From positions 25,715,120 to 25,779,119 of the forward strand of contig NC_088778.1 of the NCBI RefSeq assembly GCF_954871325.1: a stretch of 64,000 nt of DNA, written 5' to 3'. Shown here piece by piece: positions 1 to 14,700 of the stretch. The first letter of the stretch is position 1. Each line of letters opens with the position of its first letter. This DNA comes from Gordionus sp. m RMFG-2023 (Eukaryota; Nematomorpha; Gordioida; Chordodea; Parachordodidae). The position numbers and the translations under genes were made by a program. Under the pieces are notes generated by a model. The model was not told the origin of the DNA. It worked only from the letters and a program-made list of their open reading frames with translations, and did not search any database.

Positions 1-1130
1 ATCACCTCATGACCCTTTCTATCAGTTGGTCCATCGCCTCCCATCCCATCTGTCAGCCGTTATATTTGCTAGTTCCCTTCGCTGACCCCTTGTTAGACGA
101 AACTCAGACAATATGGGAAAATTTGGTGATCCTAAACACTCAACAACCTTTCTCGTGTTTACAGAAAGATGGGATATTCTACTCAACGAAGGATCCGCCG
201 TGTACCTAAAATAAAGCCTTCATGAAGACGATCTCACAGTTTTTATTACGTGAACCAAGGATCTAGTTACGAGTTTTTGGAAACAATACTCTGTAATAAT
301 CTTGACTCCTCAGAGGAGCTAAGATTTGCTATAGGATTAATTGCGAAATCGATTTGCCTTACCAATGCAAATATTGTGAAACCAGTGTTGAAAACAAGGG
401 AAAGCATTGTAACCACTACAGATTTTTCCGAGGTCGTTTCACAAGGCATATCAAATGCAATGATCTTATTTTGTGAGCTTTTAAATCGATAAGTATCTCC
501 TCTAGACTTAACCAACCAGATTATTTGGAACCGATGATAAACGTCCACAAGGTATGTCCTCAATTTCATGTCAAGCGGTTAGTTTCTAGTTTGGGACTTC
601 ACCAAATTCCTGATGCCCTCGCACTTGACAAATATTTCGGAGAATAACCAAATATAGTTCTATCCTCCTTACAAATTCATACCCATTGCTTGCTTTACTC
701 TTATCTCTTTCGGCAGCTCTTTAAAGAATTAGGGATAAGTATCCGCGAAAAGATAGATCAACCCAAAGAATCACCTCTTACGACAAAGGCTTGCTACCAC
801 AATAACTATCCCCAAGCTTTATCCTTCAATCGAATACCTTCCCATGCCTCCTACAAACATTACTTTCTTTTCTTCCCTAGATTCTCTTTGCTATTTCTTG
901 ATATTTTCTTAAGCCTCTTCTATTCTTAATCATAGTTTTACGCATAAATTAAATATATCATTAAATAAAGAAAAATTGCAAAACAAAATTTTTTTTAAAA
1001 ATAATATAAACCTGACACTAAATAAAACAAAATCGAGTTTAAAATTCAAAAAAAGTAAAACCAAAACTGGGCTTCGTATTTTTCTTAGCTCTACTATAAT
1101 ATGATATTCCTTTTCATTATAATAAAGATT
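1..1130. other. Unassigned, protein-like stretches
   Basis: This stretch is richer in GC than most of the window and has several short open stretches on the plus strand (9-209, 250-492, about 507-647). One contains PDYLEPMINVHKVCPQFHVK. The frames conflict and contain stops between them, so I cannot assemble a gene or name a family. The next RIC1 exon should lie to the left on the minus strand, but I do not find it here. Confidence 0.25.
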
Positions 1131-1169
1131 TTCTTATTTCATAAATCAGTTTTATAATTTGCATTTAAC

Positions 1170-4100
1170 CTGTAATCAGTACCCCCGAATTCTTGAAATT
1201 TATTAAAGAGAGGTGGCTTGCTAGGATCACATTCTAATACCCGGTGTAATAAAGTCTCTAAAGCGTTTGATAAAGCAAATTCGTTTAAGACTTCGGAATT
1301 ATTCGATGAATGATAAGGCGATCTGGCCGAATAACAATGGGCAACGTCGAGAGCTTGCAAGCTTAAACTTTAAAAGATTTATATTGTTGGGTTATTTGGT
1401 GTTGCCAGTTGAGGTAATTCCTTATCTTAACTTATCTTTCTTTCTCGTGATAAAAATGTTACTGGGACATTTTAGACTTGTAAAAAAAGAAGAAATTTAG
1501 GAGGTATGGAATAAATTTATAAGAAGCCTTAGTGTTTATTAGGATTGAGATTTGACAACGGTGTAAATGATGTAAAATTGAAAAAATAATAATATTTTTA
1601 TATATTACTGTTAAAATAACAAAAAAATATACAAATATCTGAGTTCTATTAAGAACATTAATTAAGATAAATCACTTCCATAATATCAATGACGCTCGTC
1701 GCCAGTTATAGGAAAAAAGTGTGCTCAGCCTTCTAAAATATTTTAATTCTATCTGAGCGAAATATATTTAGAAAAGCGAAAATGAGAAAAAGATGCGATG
1801 CCATTGATTTTCGCAAATAATTATTTAGATGAAAAACAAAAGATGAGTTTGACAAAATCCTCAATGAAAATTTATTAGAAGGGTTGAGGTTACTTTTTCT
1901 CAATCAAATCTTTCAATATATCCGGTAAGACGTGTTGCCAATAACGATGCACGCTATATTTATCATTAAAAATCATATGGTCGTTCAGTAGTCGCTTCTC
2001 GTCGTTAATTTTTGGCTGATACAAGTAATCGAGAACTCTCTCCTTTGTACAACTTTGATTGATGCCCTCGATTAGGGCTGATGACATGTGAATAACTAAT
2101 ATCATTATCATAATTTAAATAAAAATAAATATATTTAAAGCAATCATTTAAGCTATTATAAAAAAAATGATATATACAATTAGAATGTCTATGATAAATA
2201 AAATAAGATTATTATGATAATGGTTTTAAATTCACAATCACAATATTATGGGAAAAAAATTTTATATAAAAATTCTGAAATAATTTTATTAATTTAATTA
2301 TTTATCTTAAATTTTTATGCATATATTATAATGTGAACAATTAATCATACAAGTTACCTCTTTTGTTTTAAATCTAGTTTTCAAAATTTTATATTAATAA
2401 AAAAAATTTAATTAATGGAATTATATTTTTTTCGTCTAAAATTCCTTGGAAAAAAACGTACTACATAAAGGGGTAGAAAATAGATTAGATCAACATATTC
2501 CAACCTTGAGTTTTTTTCAGATAAAAAAAATTCTTTAAGACCGCCCATATTCTGTTTCCTCTTATTTTTAAAAATGAATACCTCATGGTCAAAGCTGCCA
2601 AAAGTGGTACAAAAACGTTATTTAAAAATGGATATTTGCCACTCTCGACATTTCCCGCCGATGCCAGGAAGTGTTCATGGTTCCCGATTAAAATGTTTAT
2701 GCAGGCGTAATTCCAAGGCTAAGGTGGCCGTTCTTACAATTTTTGAAGCATTGGTGATAATACAGTTATGTCTGAGATGACAATCTTTAAAATTTCTATC
2801 AGGGTCTCGCACTGTTTTTAATTGTAATATCACTTCATCTTATGATTGATCCATTTGCAATACCCAAATGGACAAGGAATCAACCTCTTTATAGGAAATT
2901 TTAAAAAGGCCGTCACCTCAGACAAAGCAAAGCGAGGAACATAATTGACAAGTGAGCTAACATGCCCTGCCCCTAAAACTTTTGTGGTTAAGCACATTAG
3001 ATGACAAGCACTTACCTAATCCCGTGGGATAGCCTGGGAATCCACCTACATAAACATATTTTATAGGTTATATAACCCAGAATCTAAAAACATCGGCTTA
3101 TTTTCTTCCATGTTGTCACTAGCATTCTGTGAAATTTTGGCCACGAGGCGCTCTTTTAATTAAAAATAATGGGGGGGGGGGGTGAATCGGGTATCTCGAG
3201 CGATTTTAAGATGGTTTTAAGTTTAGCATTTTTTGAATAAATATAAATATTATTTTTTAGAACATGCTTTAATGAAAAGAACAAATATACATTATTAGTG
3301 ATAGTATCGATTTATTAAATTAACTAATTACAGCAAATAAATATAGGCCTATAAAATGTTGAAATGATTGATTATGCATGTAAATATGTAAAATATTTAC
3401 CTAAAGGATAGATGGTCGTTGGAAAAGAAAGCATAACCCTTTTGGAAAAAAGATCGCATTTCGGTATTGAATATCCGGATGGATGAGATAAAGGCAGCCA
3501 AACCTTATAAGGTTAAAAATTAATTTGCGAAAAATTCCCGCAAAATGGAAATACGGAAGTAATTACTTTGGTCGGTCAGTATTTGAATTAAATGGACAAG
3601 ATTATTAATCATTTGGTAAGTATTTTAAATTTTTGGCAAGATATTAATTAATTTTTAAGTTTTTTTTTGCAAGTCTTTAAATTTAAAATATTATATATAT
3701 ATATTATTTTATATAATAGTACTTTCAAAAAATATTTAAGCTTCATCGTATATAATATTTTTACGTTCATGTTAAAACTTACCATTTTCAATATGGTTCA
3801 TAATAGTGCTGTAAACATTTTTAAAAAAATCAAACGCGTTCGCGTTCAACGTTTATTGACAAAAATCGAACGCGTTCACGTTCACGTTCAAATTCAAAAA
3901 AGGAACGCGTTCAAGTTCATGAACGCGTTCATGCGTTCAAAATTTTATGATAAATTTTTTTTTAAATTTAATTTAATATAAATAAATGCCTTATATTTTT
4001 CAACACAATATATTAACCATGATAAAAAAATAATAGTTTTATTTTGATAATATAATTATAAATACAATATAATAGAGCGATAAAAAAATAAATTTATAAA

Positions 4101-7100
4101 ATTTTTTTCTTAAATACTAATATTAAAATGCCTTATTATAATTAACTATATATATATATTATGTAATTATTTTTACTTAGAACAATTAAAATAAATTATT
4201 AACTGGCTATATAGTTATACATATTATATAATATAAAATAATTAATGTTACAATCAGATGTCTTTTTAAATTGGAGCTTGAAGATGTTGACACTGATATA
4301 ATACTTTTTGGACACATTTTACATTTGGTAACTATTGAATTACCTTTTGATTTTAAAACAGTGAAATATTTTTGATATTTGGGCCATGGTAATTCTAATT
4401 CATCTAATATTGAATTTTGATTTTCAGAATCTGATGATGAAATATTTATATCCATGCAAATGCTAATCTATTAAATTAAAATATAAAATATTCAAATTAA
4501 TAAACTTTAATCTTATCTTCTCTAGCAGTAGCACGTTATGGTACGTTAATTGCAATATGAACGAGGAAAAAGTAAAAACAGCTGATTAAAAAATATAAGA
4601 CATTTTTGTTAAAAAATTGGATTAAATATTAATTTTTCAAATAAATAAAAATATAAGATTTTTTGGTAAAAAATGCGGATTAATATTAATTTTTCAAATA
4701 AATAAAAATAAAAAGTGTTTTTAAAATTGAACGAACGTTCATCAAAAAAAAGGAACGCGTTCACGTTCAAAGTTCGTCAAAAAAAGGAACGCCGTTCATC
4801 ACCTTTTTTCAAAAACGAACTTCGTTCACGAACGCGTTCCGTTTACAACACTAGTTCATAATAAATACAAAAAAAATTTTTACTTTTAAAAATGGCGGGA
4901 AAGGTTACGGGTTCGATCTCCTACTTGGGTAAAAAAAAATTTAAATATTAATGAAATGCTGGAAAATTTCGAAATAAAAAACTGGACTATATTTTACTAC
5001 TCAATAATTTATATATAAATACATCAATTTTTTGATAATGAAAAACACTGCCTATTTTAAATTAATTAATTTATCAAAAAAATAAAAGATCTATTTTTGC
5101 CCAAATTATTTTTTTGAATTCTAGCGAAAATTTAAAGAAAATCGTAGAAAACCAAAAAATCTATTTTTTTTTAAACAAAAGATATAATATTAAATATTTT
5201 CAATAAATTTCCAGAAATAAGATCTTTATTCATCGAATAAAACACTGCAATACCATCCTCTGCTCCGATGGAACACATTTTAGCATAGATAATTTAATAT
5301 TAAATAGAAAACGCTTTTTTTTTTATCAGATAAAATTTAAAATTAATATATAAAAAAAGATTTAATTAACAATATAATTATTTTTTATCACATATGACTA
5401 CTAATCAGTCACATAGTGAATTTTCTGACCTATTTTACCGTGTAAATTATTTTGGCGCTAAAATTTGAATTGTGTCTTACAAGTAACATTCCTTTTATAT
5501 AAAAATCATTTTTTTAAATAGAAATTCTCATATTTATTTAAAGTGCGAGTATTTAATGTCAGCTGTTCCCTATATTTCAAAATTGACATTTTTCGTAATT
5601 TTTTAATTACATTTTTTTAATATTAAACTCCGATATTATTTTTCAAAAAAAATATCAACAGATAACTAAAATATTTCTATATTCTTTTCCGTTTTTATAT
5701 TTAAAAAAAGTTTAATTAAAATTTTTTTACTAGCATTAATATATTTGTAACACAAAAGACACAAAGATGATTTCATCATCTGATTCTTCTGATGATAGCC
5801 TTGAAGATTTCGACGATAATGAGGATGAAAATTCATTATTTTCAGATAATTTTACTGCTATAAATAGACGAAGAGACATACTATGGAAGGAAAAAAATAT
5901 AAACATCCCTAAAAATTATTTAAAATTCAATGGAAAGTCAACTTTGGCCAGCCACATACTGGCTTTAAATTCTCCATATCAATGTTTATCATATTTTTTA
6001 AATGATAATTTCCTAGATTTAGTGGTTCTCGAATCAACTAAATACGCTGCAATAAAAAATATAAATAAACCTATAAAAATTTCCAAAATGGAGTTAAGAA
6101 AATTTATTGGGATTAATATTCTGATGTCCATTGTCCAATTACCATCTATCAGAGACTATTGGAAAGATGTATAATTGGCAATGATCTTATAAAAAAGACC
6201 ATGACAATCACTAAATTTGAAAGCATTCGATCCATTCTTCATTTTAATGACAATAATAATTCTATAGCTAAAGGTCAACCAGGCTATAATAGGCTTATAA
6301 AAGTAGCCTCAATTGTGAAACACTTTCAAGATAGGTTTCGTACAATTCCTAAAGAGGAATGCTTATCAATCGATGAGCAAATTTGCTCAACTAAAGCTCG
6401 GATACATTTAAAACAATATATGCCAATGAAGCCTCACAAATGGGGCTTTAAATTCTTCATTCTATGCGGTGTATCAGGATTTGCCTATGATTTTGAACTA
6501 TATTCTGGGCAGGAAAATGATTCTGAAAAGAGACCAGCGACAGAACCAGATTTAGGAGCGTCCAGCAATATTGTTGTGCGTCTAAGCCGTACTATACCTA
6601 TAAATCAAAATTTTAAGCTATATTTTGACAATTACTACACCTCAATTAACCTTTTGATATATTTGGCAAAAAAAGGTATAAGAAATCTATTATATATTTA
6701 ATATTTTAAGTATATTTATAGGTATATACAGTCTTGGTACTACAGTAAGGAGGAATAGAATCCCAAATTGTAAGCTTCCTACAGAGATCGAAATGAAAAA
6801 AGAGATCAGAGGGTCATCCTTTGAATATATGGCAAATATTGAAGGGGTAGATATAACTTCCTTAGTATGGAAAGATAATAAAACGGTAACCTTTTTGTCA
6901 ACATTGTACGGGAAATTACCCCAGAGTCAAATTGAACGATATGACCGCAAAACCAAGAAAAGACTAAATATAGCTTGTCCCATGCTTGTCAAACAATATA
7001 ACAAACATATGGGAGGGGTTGATTTGTTAGACAGCAATATTGGAAGATACCATAATACAACCAGATCTAAAAAGTGGTATATAAGAGTCTTCCAACACCT

Positions 7101-8734
7101 TATTGATATAGCAGTTGTAAATTCCTGGTTATTATATCGGCGTATTCAATGTGAGAAAGCCAAATCAGATGACAATTCTGTTTTTTTCTCTATCGGAATT
7201 TCGTCAAGAAGTAGCCACAACAATGTGTCAAGTTGAAGCTACAATAGAATTGAAACGTGGACGTCCTTCTTCTATGGTCGAAAATTTAATAGAAAGTGAT
7301 TATTTATTTAATTATTTTATAATATTTTCATTTAGATAAAAAAAGAAGGGGGCCTATGTCTTTAGTACCGTCCACAGATATTCGCACGGATCAAATTGGA
7401 CATTTCCCAGAGTGGATGAATAATCGTCAAAGGTGCAAAAATCCACTATGTAAAGGCGTTACACATGTAAAATGCTCGAAATGCCAATGTGCACTATGTT
7501 TCCATGCAAATAAAAACTGTTTTATTTTATTTCATACCAATATATAAAATACAATAAATTGTTTGTTAAATACAATTTGTGACTTATATGTAACATACAT
7601 TATTATGGTCAAAATAAAAGAAATAGAAAAATAAAAAAATTTTTTTTTGATCAATTATCGATTAACATGTCAAAGGGAATACCTGAGAATTTTTTCTAAC
7701 TTATTGCAAACATCATGTGGTAAAGGGTTAAATCATAATACTAATTCCAACGGGTGTTATTATGTTATGCTAATTATTAAATGTATATTTAAAAAAATAT
7801 ATTTTTAAGATATGGATGAACGCAAACGCTTTCACTCAAATTTGAACGCGTTCCTTTTTTTTTTACAAATAAATTTTGAATGTCGTTGATCATTGACAAA
7901 CGAAAATGAATTCGTTTTTTGAAAAAGTACGATACTATTTTAGCATGCTTTAAAAGATAATAGGTAGCGAATTGTGATGCCACGTTTCATATTTTTATAA
8001 GCGTAAAAAATTAATGTTTAAAAAATTACTTTAAGACCGTCAGAGCCTCTGAAAAGCCAAATAGTATCTAAAAGGTAAGGCTGGACATTCATTTTATCCT
8101 TGTCATGGTCTTTCGTTTTAAGGTCACAGTTGTTCGAATTTAGGAAATCGTGATCGTTCACGCTTCCAGGACTACTTTTGCCCTCCTTCAAATCGTGAAC
8201 CCAAAATATTTCGACCCCGTTGGCGATCAGGGACACGGAATAATCGTAAGGGTTCTCGTTTATGACGGTTTGGGTGTTATCTTTGTCCGGATTGACGAAG
8301 GCAAGAGATAGAATTGAACTTTGTTGGTTATCGGAACCTTTTAGACTGTGCTTCTTGTCAAGCTTTCAAGAATTGTACATATATAAAATATTAGTTTAGA
8401 TGAACCCCTCCTAACCCGATATCCTAACTTAATTCATAATATTCACTTCAAAAAAATTCGAAAAATATTCTATTTTTCATAAAGGCATTTTTAAAAAAAT
8501 GCAAAAAAAAACAAACTTTTCTAGTTGATGTAGGTACAATATCCCCAGATGTAAGGCTAAACGACGCCGAACGCTTTTTGTGTCTTTGCAAGCATATCAA
8601 ATCCCCGCAAACGTTCATTATTATATTTGGTGGTAAAATCGTTTGTTTATTAATATTTTCGGCGTTGACCATATTGCTATTAGGTTTTGGAATCTCGCTG
8701 ATGCGTTTGTTATGCGGCTTGGTTTTTGATAAAA
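1170..8734 (-). CDS. RIC1: RIC1 exons 14-18 (end of propellers, start of solenoid)
   Basis: Exon 14 (8734-8517) has IIMNVCGDLICLQRHKK, parallel to SIMLNLAGQLIMMQRDR. Exon 15 (8362-8030) has SVSLIANGVEIFWV and LLDTIWLFRGSDGLK. Exon 16 (3503-3401), 4.5 kb away, begins VWLPL and ends TTIYPL. Exon 17 (2077-1894) and exon 18 (1367-1170) read YSVHRYWQHVLPDILKDLI then QALDVAHCYS and LETLLHRVLE. The join of exon 16 to 17 keeps frame but leaves out about seven residues present in human RIC1, so a micro-exon could be missing. The donor after exon 18 (GT at 1169-1168) is the best candidate but not proven. Confidence 0.82.
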
Positions 8735-11700
8735 CTTAAGGTTGGGTTAAAAAATTTTTAGAAAATTATGAGTAACAATAATACTCTTTTAAACATTATG
8801 AGTGGGTTAGGATGCCGATTAACAAAAAAATAAATAATATTTTAGATAAGGTTTGCTATAAAAATTAATGATGAAATTAATAAGTTGTAAAGTAATTTGT
8901 TTTTTATATTAGTGATATTTTGTTGAAATACCTGAGTCAATGCTAAAGAATGTAAGAGCAAAGGATAAAATGCAAAACGGGTGAGGACTTATGGCCGATA
9001 TATCGATGACATTTATATTGATTAGGGAAAGAGCTTTTAATAATAAGAAATTAAAGAATTCCACAATTTTATATAGAAAAAATAATTATTATTTATTTTA
9101 GTTTGAAATGCTCTTCAAAAAATCTTCAGACTTTTGATCTTTGAAGAATTTTTTGTGAGTGTTTAAACAAAAGTTTTGAACAAATTTTTCCTAAAATTTC
9201 AAATCTTTTTATAAGTAAAACTTTTGTGATTTTTATGTAAAAAATCTTACTTATCAAAAAAATTTTCTCAAAATTTTAAGCAAAAAAACTAGATTTCTTT
9301 TTCAAACTAGCTGTAAAAATATTTATTGATAATTTAGAAGGAGCGAAAAAATAACAAATTTTATAAAAAAATATAAATTTAAAAATATTTATGTATCATG
9401 TTTAAATTTTTTTACTTTTGATATGGGGCTGCTGAGATTTGGAGGAATTAATATCATCATTAGGTTCAATATAATACATAGCTATAGTGCAATTCGAGAA
9501 AGCTGCCCCTACAAAATCATTGTAAACGTCCATGTGGTATATGGATAATGGATTGGGAGCCGATGGAATTTCGTACTTGGCTGCCAGGTTGGCATTATCT
9601 AGTTTGGTTGATTGAGGATAGGCTCTTAACTGTATTTTCCCCCAATTTAACGAATTAAATTAAAAAATGTAATAAATTATATTCGAATTTAATATAGACG
9701 CCTTTCTTCCTTTCTTTCTTTATGCATTAACTGGAGTTTTCATTTCAGCAAATCAAACCCGATTCGAGAAAAAAAAATTAGAGAAAGGCCCGAAACACTG
9801 AAGATAAAAATCCTGAAATTTCATTTTTTATTGGAGTGTTAAAAAAAAAGGAAGTAGGATATTTCAACGAAGCGGAAAAAATTCTAAGCGTTGAAGAAAA
9901 CTAAAATGTTTAACAAAATATTAGAACAAAATAATCTAAAAAATTGTCGAGATTCCGACTCCGGTTAGAAATAATTTTAAAATCAAGGTCGGAATTAGAG
10001 AAAATGACTATCCGGGTCCGACCAGTCACCCGACTTCGGTCGAAGCCGACTTTGATTCAATTCAGACCGGTTCATGCGCGGTTCTAATTTGTGCAAAGAT
10101 CTCCGAAGAAATAAAATTAATATGATGAATTTGTATACCTCATAGTTTTTGGTTTCGGTGTTTAGACAAGCCAAAAAAATAAATTCTTTCCACCATACTA
10201 GTCCGCCGTAAATAGAAAATTGTCGTTCCTGTTAATATTAGATATAACAAATTTAAACGTGATAAATTCGTGGCAACAGGTCAAATTTTTGAAATTAATT
10301 TTTTTTCCCCATTATACTTTTGTTCATATTTTTTAATTTATGTTTCTCGAACATTTAATTTTTTTTACCATTTTAAAAAAATTTAATTTATATAAAATAA
10401 AAATTCAAATAAGGTCAAAATAAATGATAGCGCGAGAACTTAGTCAAATAAGTGTGACCTCAGACCTAAGAATAATCTCATTTAAAGTATATATCCGAAA
10501 TTTGGAAAAAAGTGTTAATTTCTATATAAAAAAAATTGCATTAATGAGTGGGTGGTGTATACATAAAATATTAATTTTTTTAAAAAAAATATCAATATCA
10601 TCATCATTCAAATATATATTATAAAATGTAAACCGAGCATTCAAAAGACCATTCAATAAGGAATAGAAAATAAAAATGTTTCCCCATACTTGCGACTCAT
10701 TCCCGAACATCTTCCATTTTCTGGTCAATGTGTTGTAATGCAAAAATCCGTTCTTACCCGCGATAGCTATTCCTTGTCCACTTTTATCTATGGCAGTCAT
10801 CTAAAAAAATATATATCCACGGGAAATTCGGAATCGATTAATTTTAAATCATTTCACTGAAGACGATTTTTAAACACTGTTAATTTAAGAGTTATTTTGC
10901 CGTAAACCTTTGAACCACACTTAGCTTTATATTTATTATATCGATTTTTCATAATACACAAAAATTTAATACCGAAAATTGTCTAAAATTTGTAGGGTAG
11001 TTATTCTACATTTGCTTTAATACATTTCTGGTAAAAATATATTTCCCAAATTTAAAAATCGCCCTTAATATATGATATAAAATTAAGAGATTCCGAATCT
11101 TTTGTTTAAAAAGGAATAGTGGGTCGATTTTTAAAAAAAGCACGATTAAGATTTTAAAAGCCTCAAGATTTGGCAAATAGAGGCCAAAACCTTTCTATCA
11201 CATTCAAGCAAAATCTCCAGAATTATGTAATATTATTTTGACTAAAATTTTCAACACTAAAAAAGGATGATGGAAATAAGTTTTTTTTTCTAAAAAAAAT
11301 GTACCTTTATGGGTTTATTATGATTGAGATAACTGATAGGTACCTTTTAATAAATATAAAAATGTAACGAGTATAATGCTAATTTAGTATCTTTAAATAT
11401 CCCAAATATGTATAGACTTATTCGTGAAAGCCAACTAAGATACTAAATAAATATATATATCTTTTAAAGGGCAATCTGCGATTTTTTTTTGTATATGAAT
11501 AATTGCTAAAATAAGATTCAGTGTAAAAAATTTTGAAATTTTTAATATTTCATGCAAAAAATAATAACTTTACGTGTTAACTTAACGAAAAACAGACTAC
11601 TTCCAAGGCCCGGCTTAACGAGCCATAAAATGATATAATTTTAAAATTTCAGGGTAAGTCCTGGGTCTGATCAATTTTTTAAAAAAATAAATAAAATAAA

Positions 11701-14700
11701 ATTAACCAAGTGGAAAAAAAAAATTATTATGAACATTTTACATTAATTTACATTTTCAACAATATACAACCTACTTTATAAAACATGGACAAGGTAACAT
11801 GATAATTTTTATCACTAGTTTTAAAATCTGGGCGGGGTTAAGGATAAAAAATCTGGAGAGGGCCCTTAAAATTTTACGTCTACAGAATTTTGATACTAGG
11901 ACACCAATATTTTAAATAGATAATATATCAATACAAATACTAGCAACTATCGAGATATAATCCATATTTTGTCGATTAGTGTTGTTAAACGGCTCGATTT
12001 GAGCCGATTTTTTTAAAACGGCTAACTCTTCGATTCGAAAAGATATAACGCAAGCGTGATGATTTTGCTCATAGATGACATAAAGGTTTGGACATCTATT
12101 AGCGAAATCTTAAATCCAAGGCAATATTTTTCTGACTAAAATCTTGATTTAAGCCGTTTTTAAAAATCATCGAGCCATTTAACAACACTATTGTCGATTT
12201 TAGAAAAATTATGAAAAATAATTTAATTTAAAAAAAAACCTGAATCTGTACCAAATCCCTGATATTGGAAAAATATTCGCCGTGGCATTCATTGACTCCG
12301 TTATAAATTTTGTCCTTGACTTTAAAGATACGCTCTTTGAATTTGTTCACATTGTAGAAAAGAGGGGACCCGATGTAAAGGCAACTCTCGCTTTGTAAAA
12401 CTATGACGTGTTTGCGACTATGGGAAGAGGATGGATTGTGAATGCATATGGATTTGAGTAATTCAAACTTTTTGATGACCGATTTTGCTCTTGGCGTGAT
12501 TATTTCTGCGGTATTCTTAGGCGTTTTGAGGGCGTTATCGAATGAATCAGAAAAGTTTTTCGTATTTGAAGGGAAAGGCGAGGACATCAAAACCCATAAA
12601 CTGTAATCTTGAAGTCCTAAAGTGTGGCAGATCAAGGATGGATTGGATGATAGAAAGCTAAAAAAAAATAGGAAAATTAGATATTATTATTTATTTGTTA
12701 TTACAAAATAAAATATAACTCTAAATTTTTTCAATATATATAGTATATTATGATTTCAAGTTTTAATGTGTATACTTTTTTCATTAACCAAAAATTAATT
12801 AATCAATAAAGTGATATTTTATTATCCCTTAATTCCTGCCCCCCCCCAAACTTTTCTATCATTTACCCGATCATACATTTGTTGGTTAGGTTACTTAAGT
12901 ATTCTAGGTGGTGGGGGGGGGGGGTCCTTTTCTACGTTTATACCTCCAAATTATACAAACCTTGGTATTTCTTTTCAATTAAATCCTGATTTTTTTCAAT
13001 ATGACTAACCTAGTGTACCATTATTTAGAGTGAAGGTCAGCCAGAACTGGTTCAGATCACTCTATCCGGACCGATTTTGGCAGATAAATTAAATAGTTTC
13101 CATTCGGTCCCTAAATTTATTATCTCATTATTTTAACATCAATGAGAATAATATGGAGACATTTAAATCATTATAAAATAACCATAATAAATCAAGAGAT
13201 TTTTTTTTTTAAAAAAAAGTTCAACATACCCTGTACTATCCGTCCCTTCGTCAGTCATATTTGGGATTCCGAATAAGTAATAACCGAAAACCGAAAAGGC
13301 CTTTATATAATTGTTGGCGTGTTGCACGAACAGGACCAGGCCATCCTCCGTGAATGTCAATTTTAGGTCCGTACTAAATTGGTATTGTGTGGATTGCTTA
13401 GGCGATTTGAACTGGCGATCCTCTTAATTAATATATTAAATTTACATTGAAACATTCTTCTTTATATATATCAGGAGATCTGCAGAGCCCGAATTTGAAA
13501 ATATGATAATTTATTTTTGCTTGGATTTTTAAAAATTTTGAATAATTTTGGATGTGTTTTACAATTATTTTAAAGAAGAACCCGAAAATATGGCAATAAA
13601 TGAATATTAAACGGTCCTCCATAATATGGTTTTCCAACTAATTAATTGGTATAATAGATATTTTTAAATGGCTTATTTTTTCTTTTAAATTGAAGGGCCC
13701 TTTGGTCCGATCAAAGTCTAGCCATGTTCAGCCGACAATTATGATTTTAAAACGAACCATGCCTAAAAAATAAATTACAAACCCGGGTTGGGTCGATTTA
13801 TTAATTTTTTTTTAGAATTTATAACAATTAACGAGTTGAAAAATAACTTGATAGATCATTTAAAGCATTCATTCGATTTTTATATCTTTTGCAACCATCT
13901 TGTAATATGCAAAGCGTAAAATATATCAAAAATCCGACATGGTCTGAGCTGATTACTCATTTTATAAATCTGCAGAACCCGGATCGCCCGGTCTGCCGGG
14001 CATTTCTAAAAATTATAATGAGCATGGCAATTCGAACATAAAATTAACGGGCCGGGGACAGACAATTCATACATAAAAAATTGATCTAGGTCGTTAATAT
14101 TGGATTCTCCGTAAAATTAAAATGGGCCAACTCCGGGAATTAAAATTTTGATATAATATTTTGAATTTCAATCTATTATTTTGATTAATACTATTTAAAA
14201 ATACATTTACAATATATATGCTTATTTCTATATATATTTAAGAGCTGTCTAACTAAAGTAGAAAATCTATAAATAAAATAGTAAATTCATGAAAAATTAC
14301 ACCCATATTTATGATATGAATTACAAATACCATTGACTAATTTATAAAAAAAATAGATAGCCATTGAGGAGTAGAGATAAAGAGTCTTAATGAATATTGG
14401 GAAAAATTAGATGTCGTCGGAAAATTAGTTTCGAGGCCTTGAATGGCCGAAATAGCCTGGGCGAGTATCCCTGGCTCATATCTAACCTCAGTTTAACTAT
14501 ATAAAATAAAAATTCATTTAAACAAACAGCTATGAATTTTTAACAACTTAAATATGCCTCAATCCTTAAAAATATTATTTTGAATTTGGTAAAAAAAAAC
14601 AAGAAAAAAAGAAATAATAACTTTTAAAATTATTAAACCCTGCATTCCTAGTTAAAGCGAATTCGCGGCGAAGCAAACAAAATATGATGTATTTTTCTAT

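Noticed and set aside
3667-3981. Open frame of 104 codons on the plus strand
   Set aside because: Half is AT-rich noise and half is the repeated GAACGCGTTC motif of the hAT end translated as basic residues.
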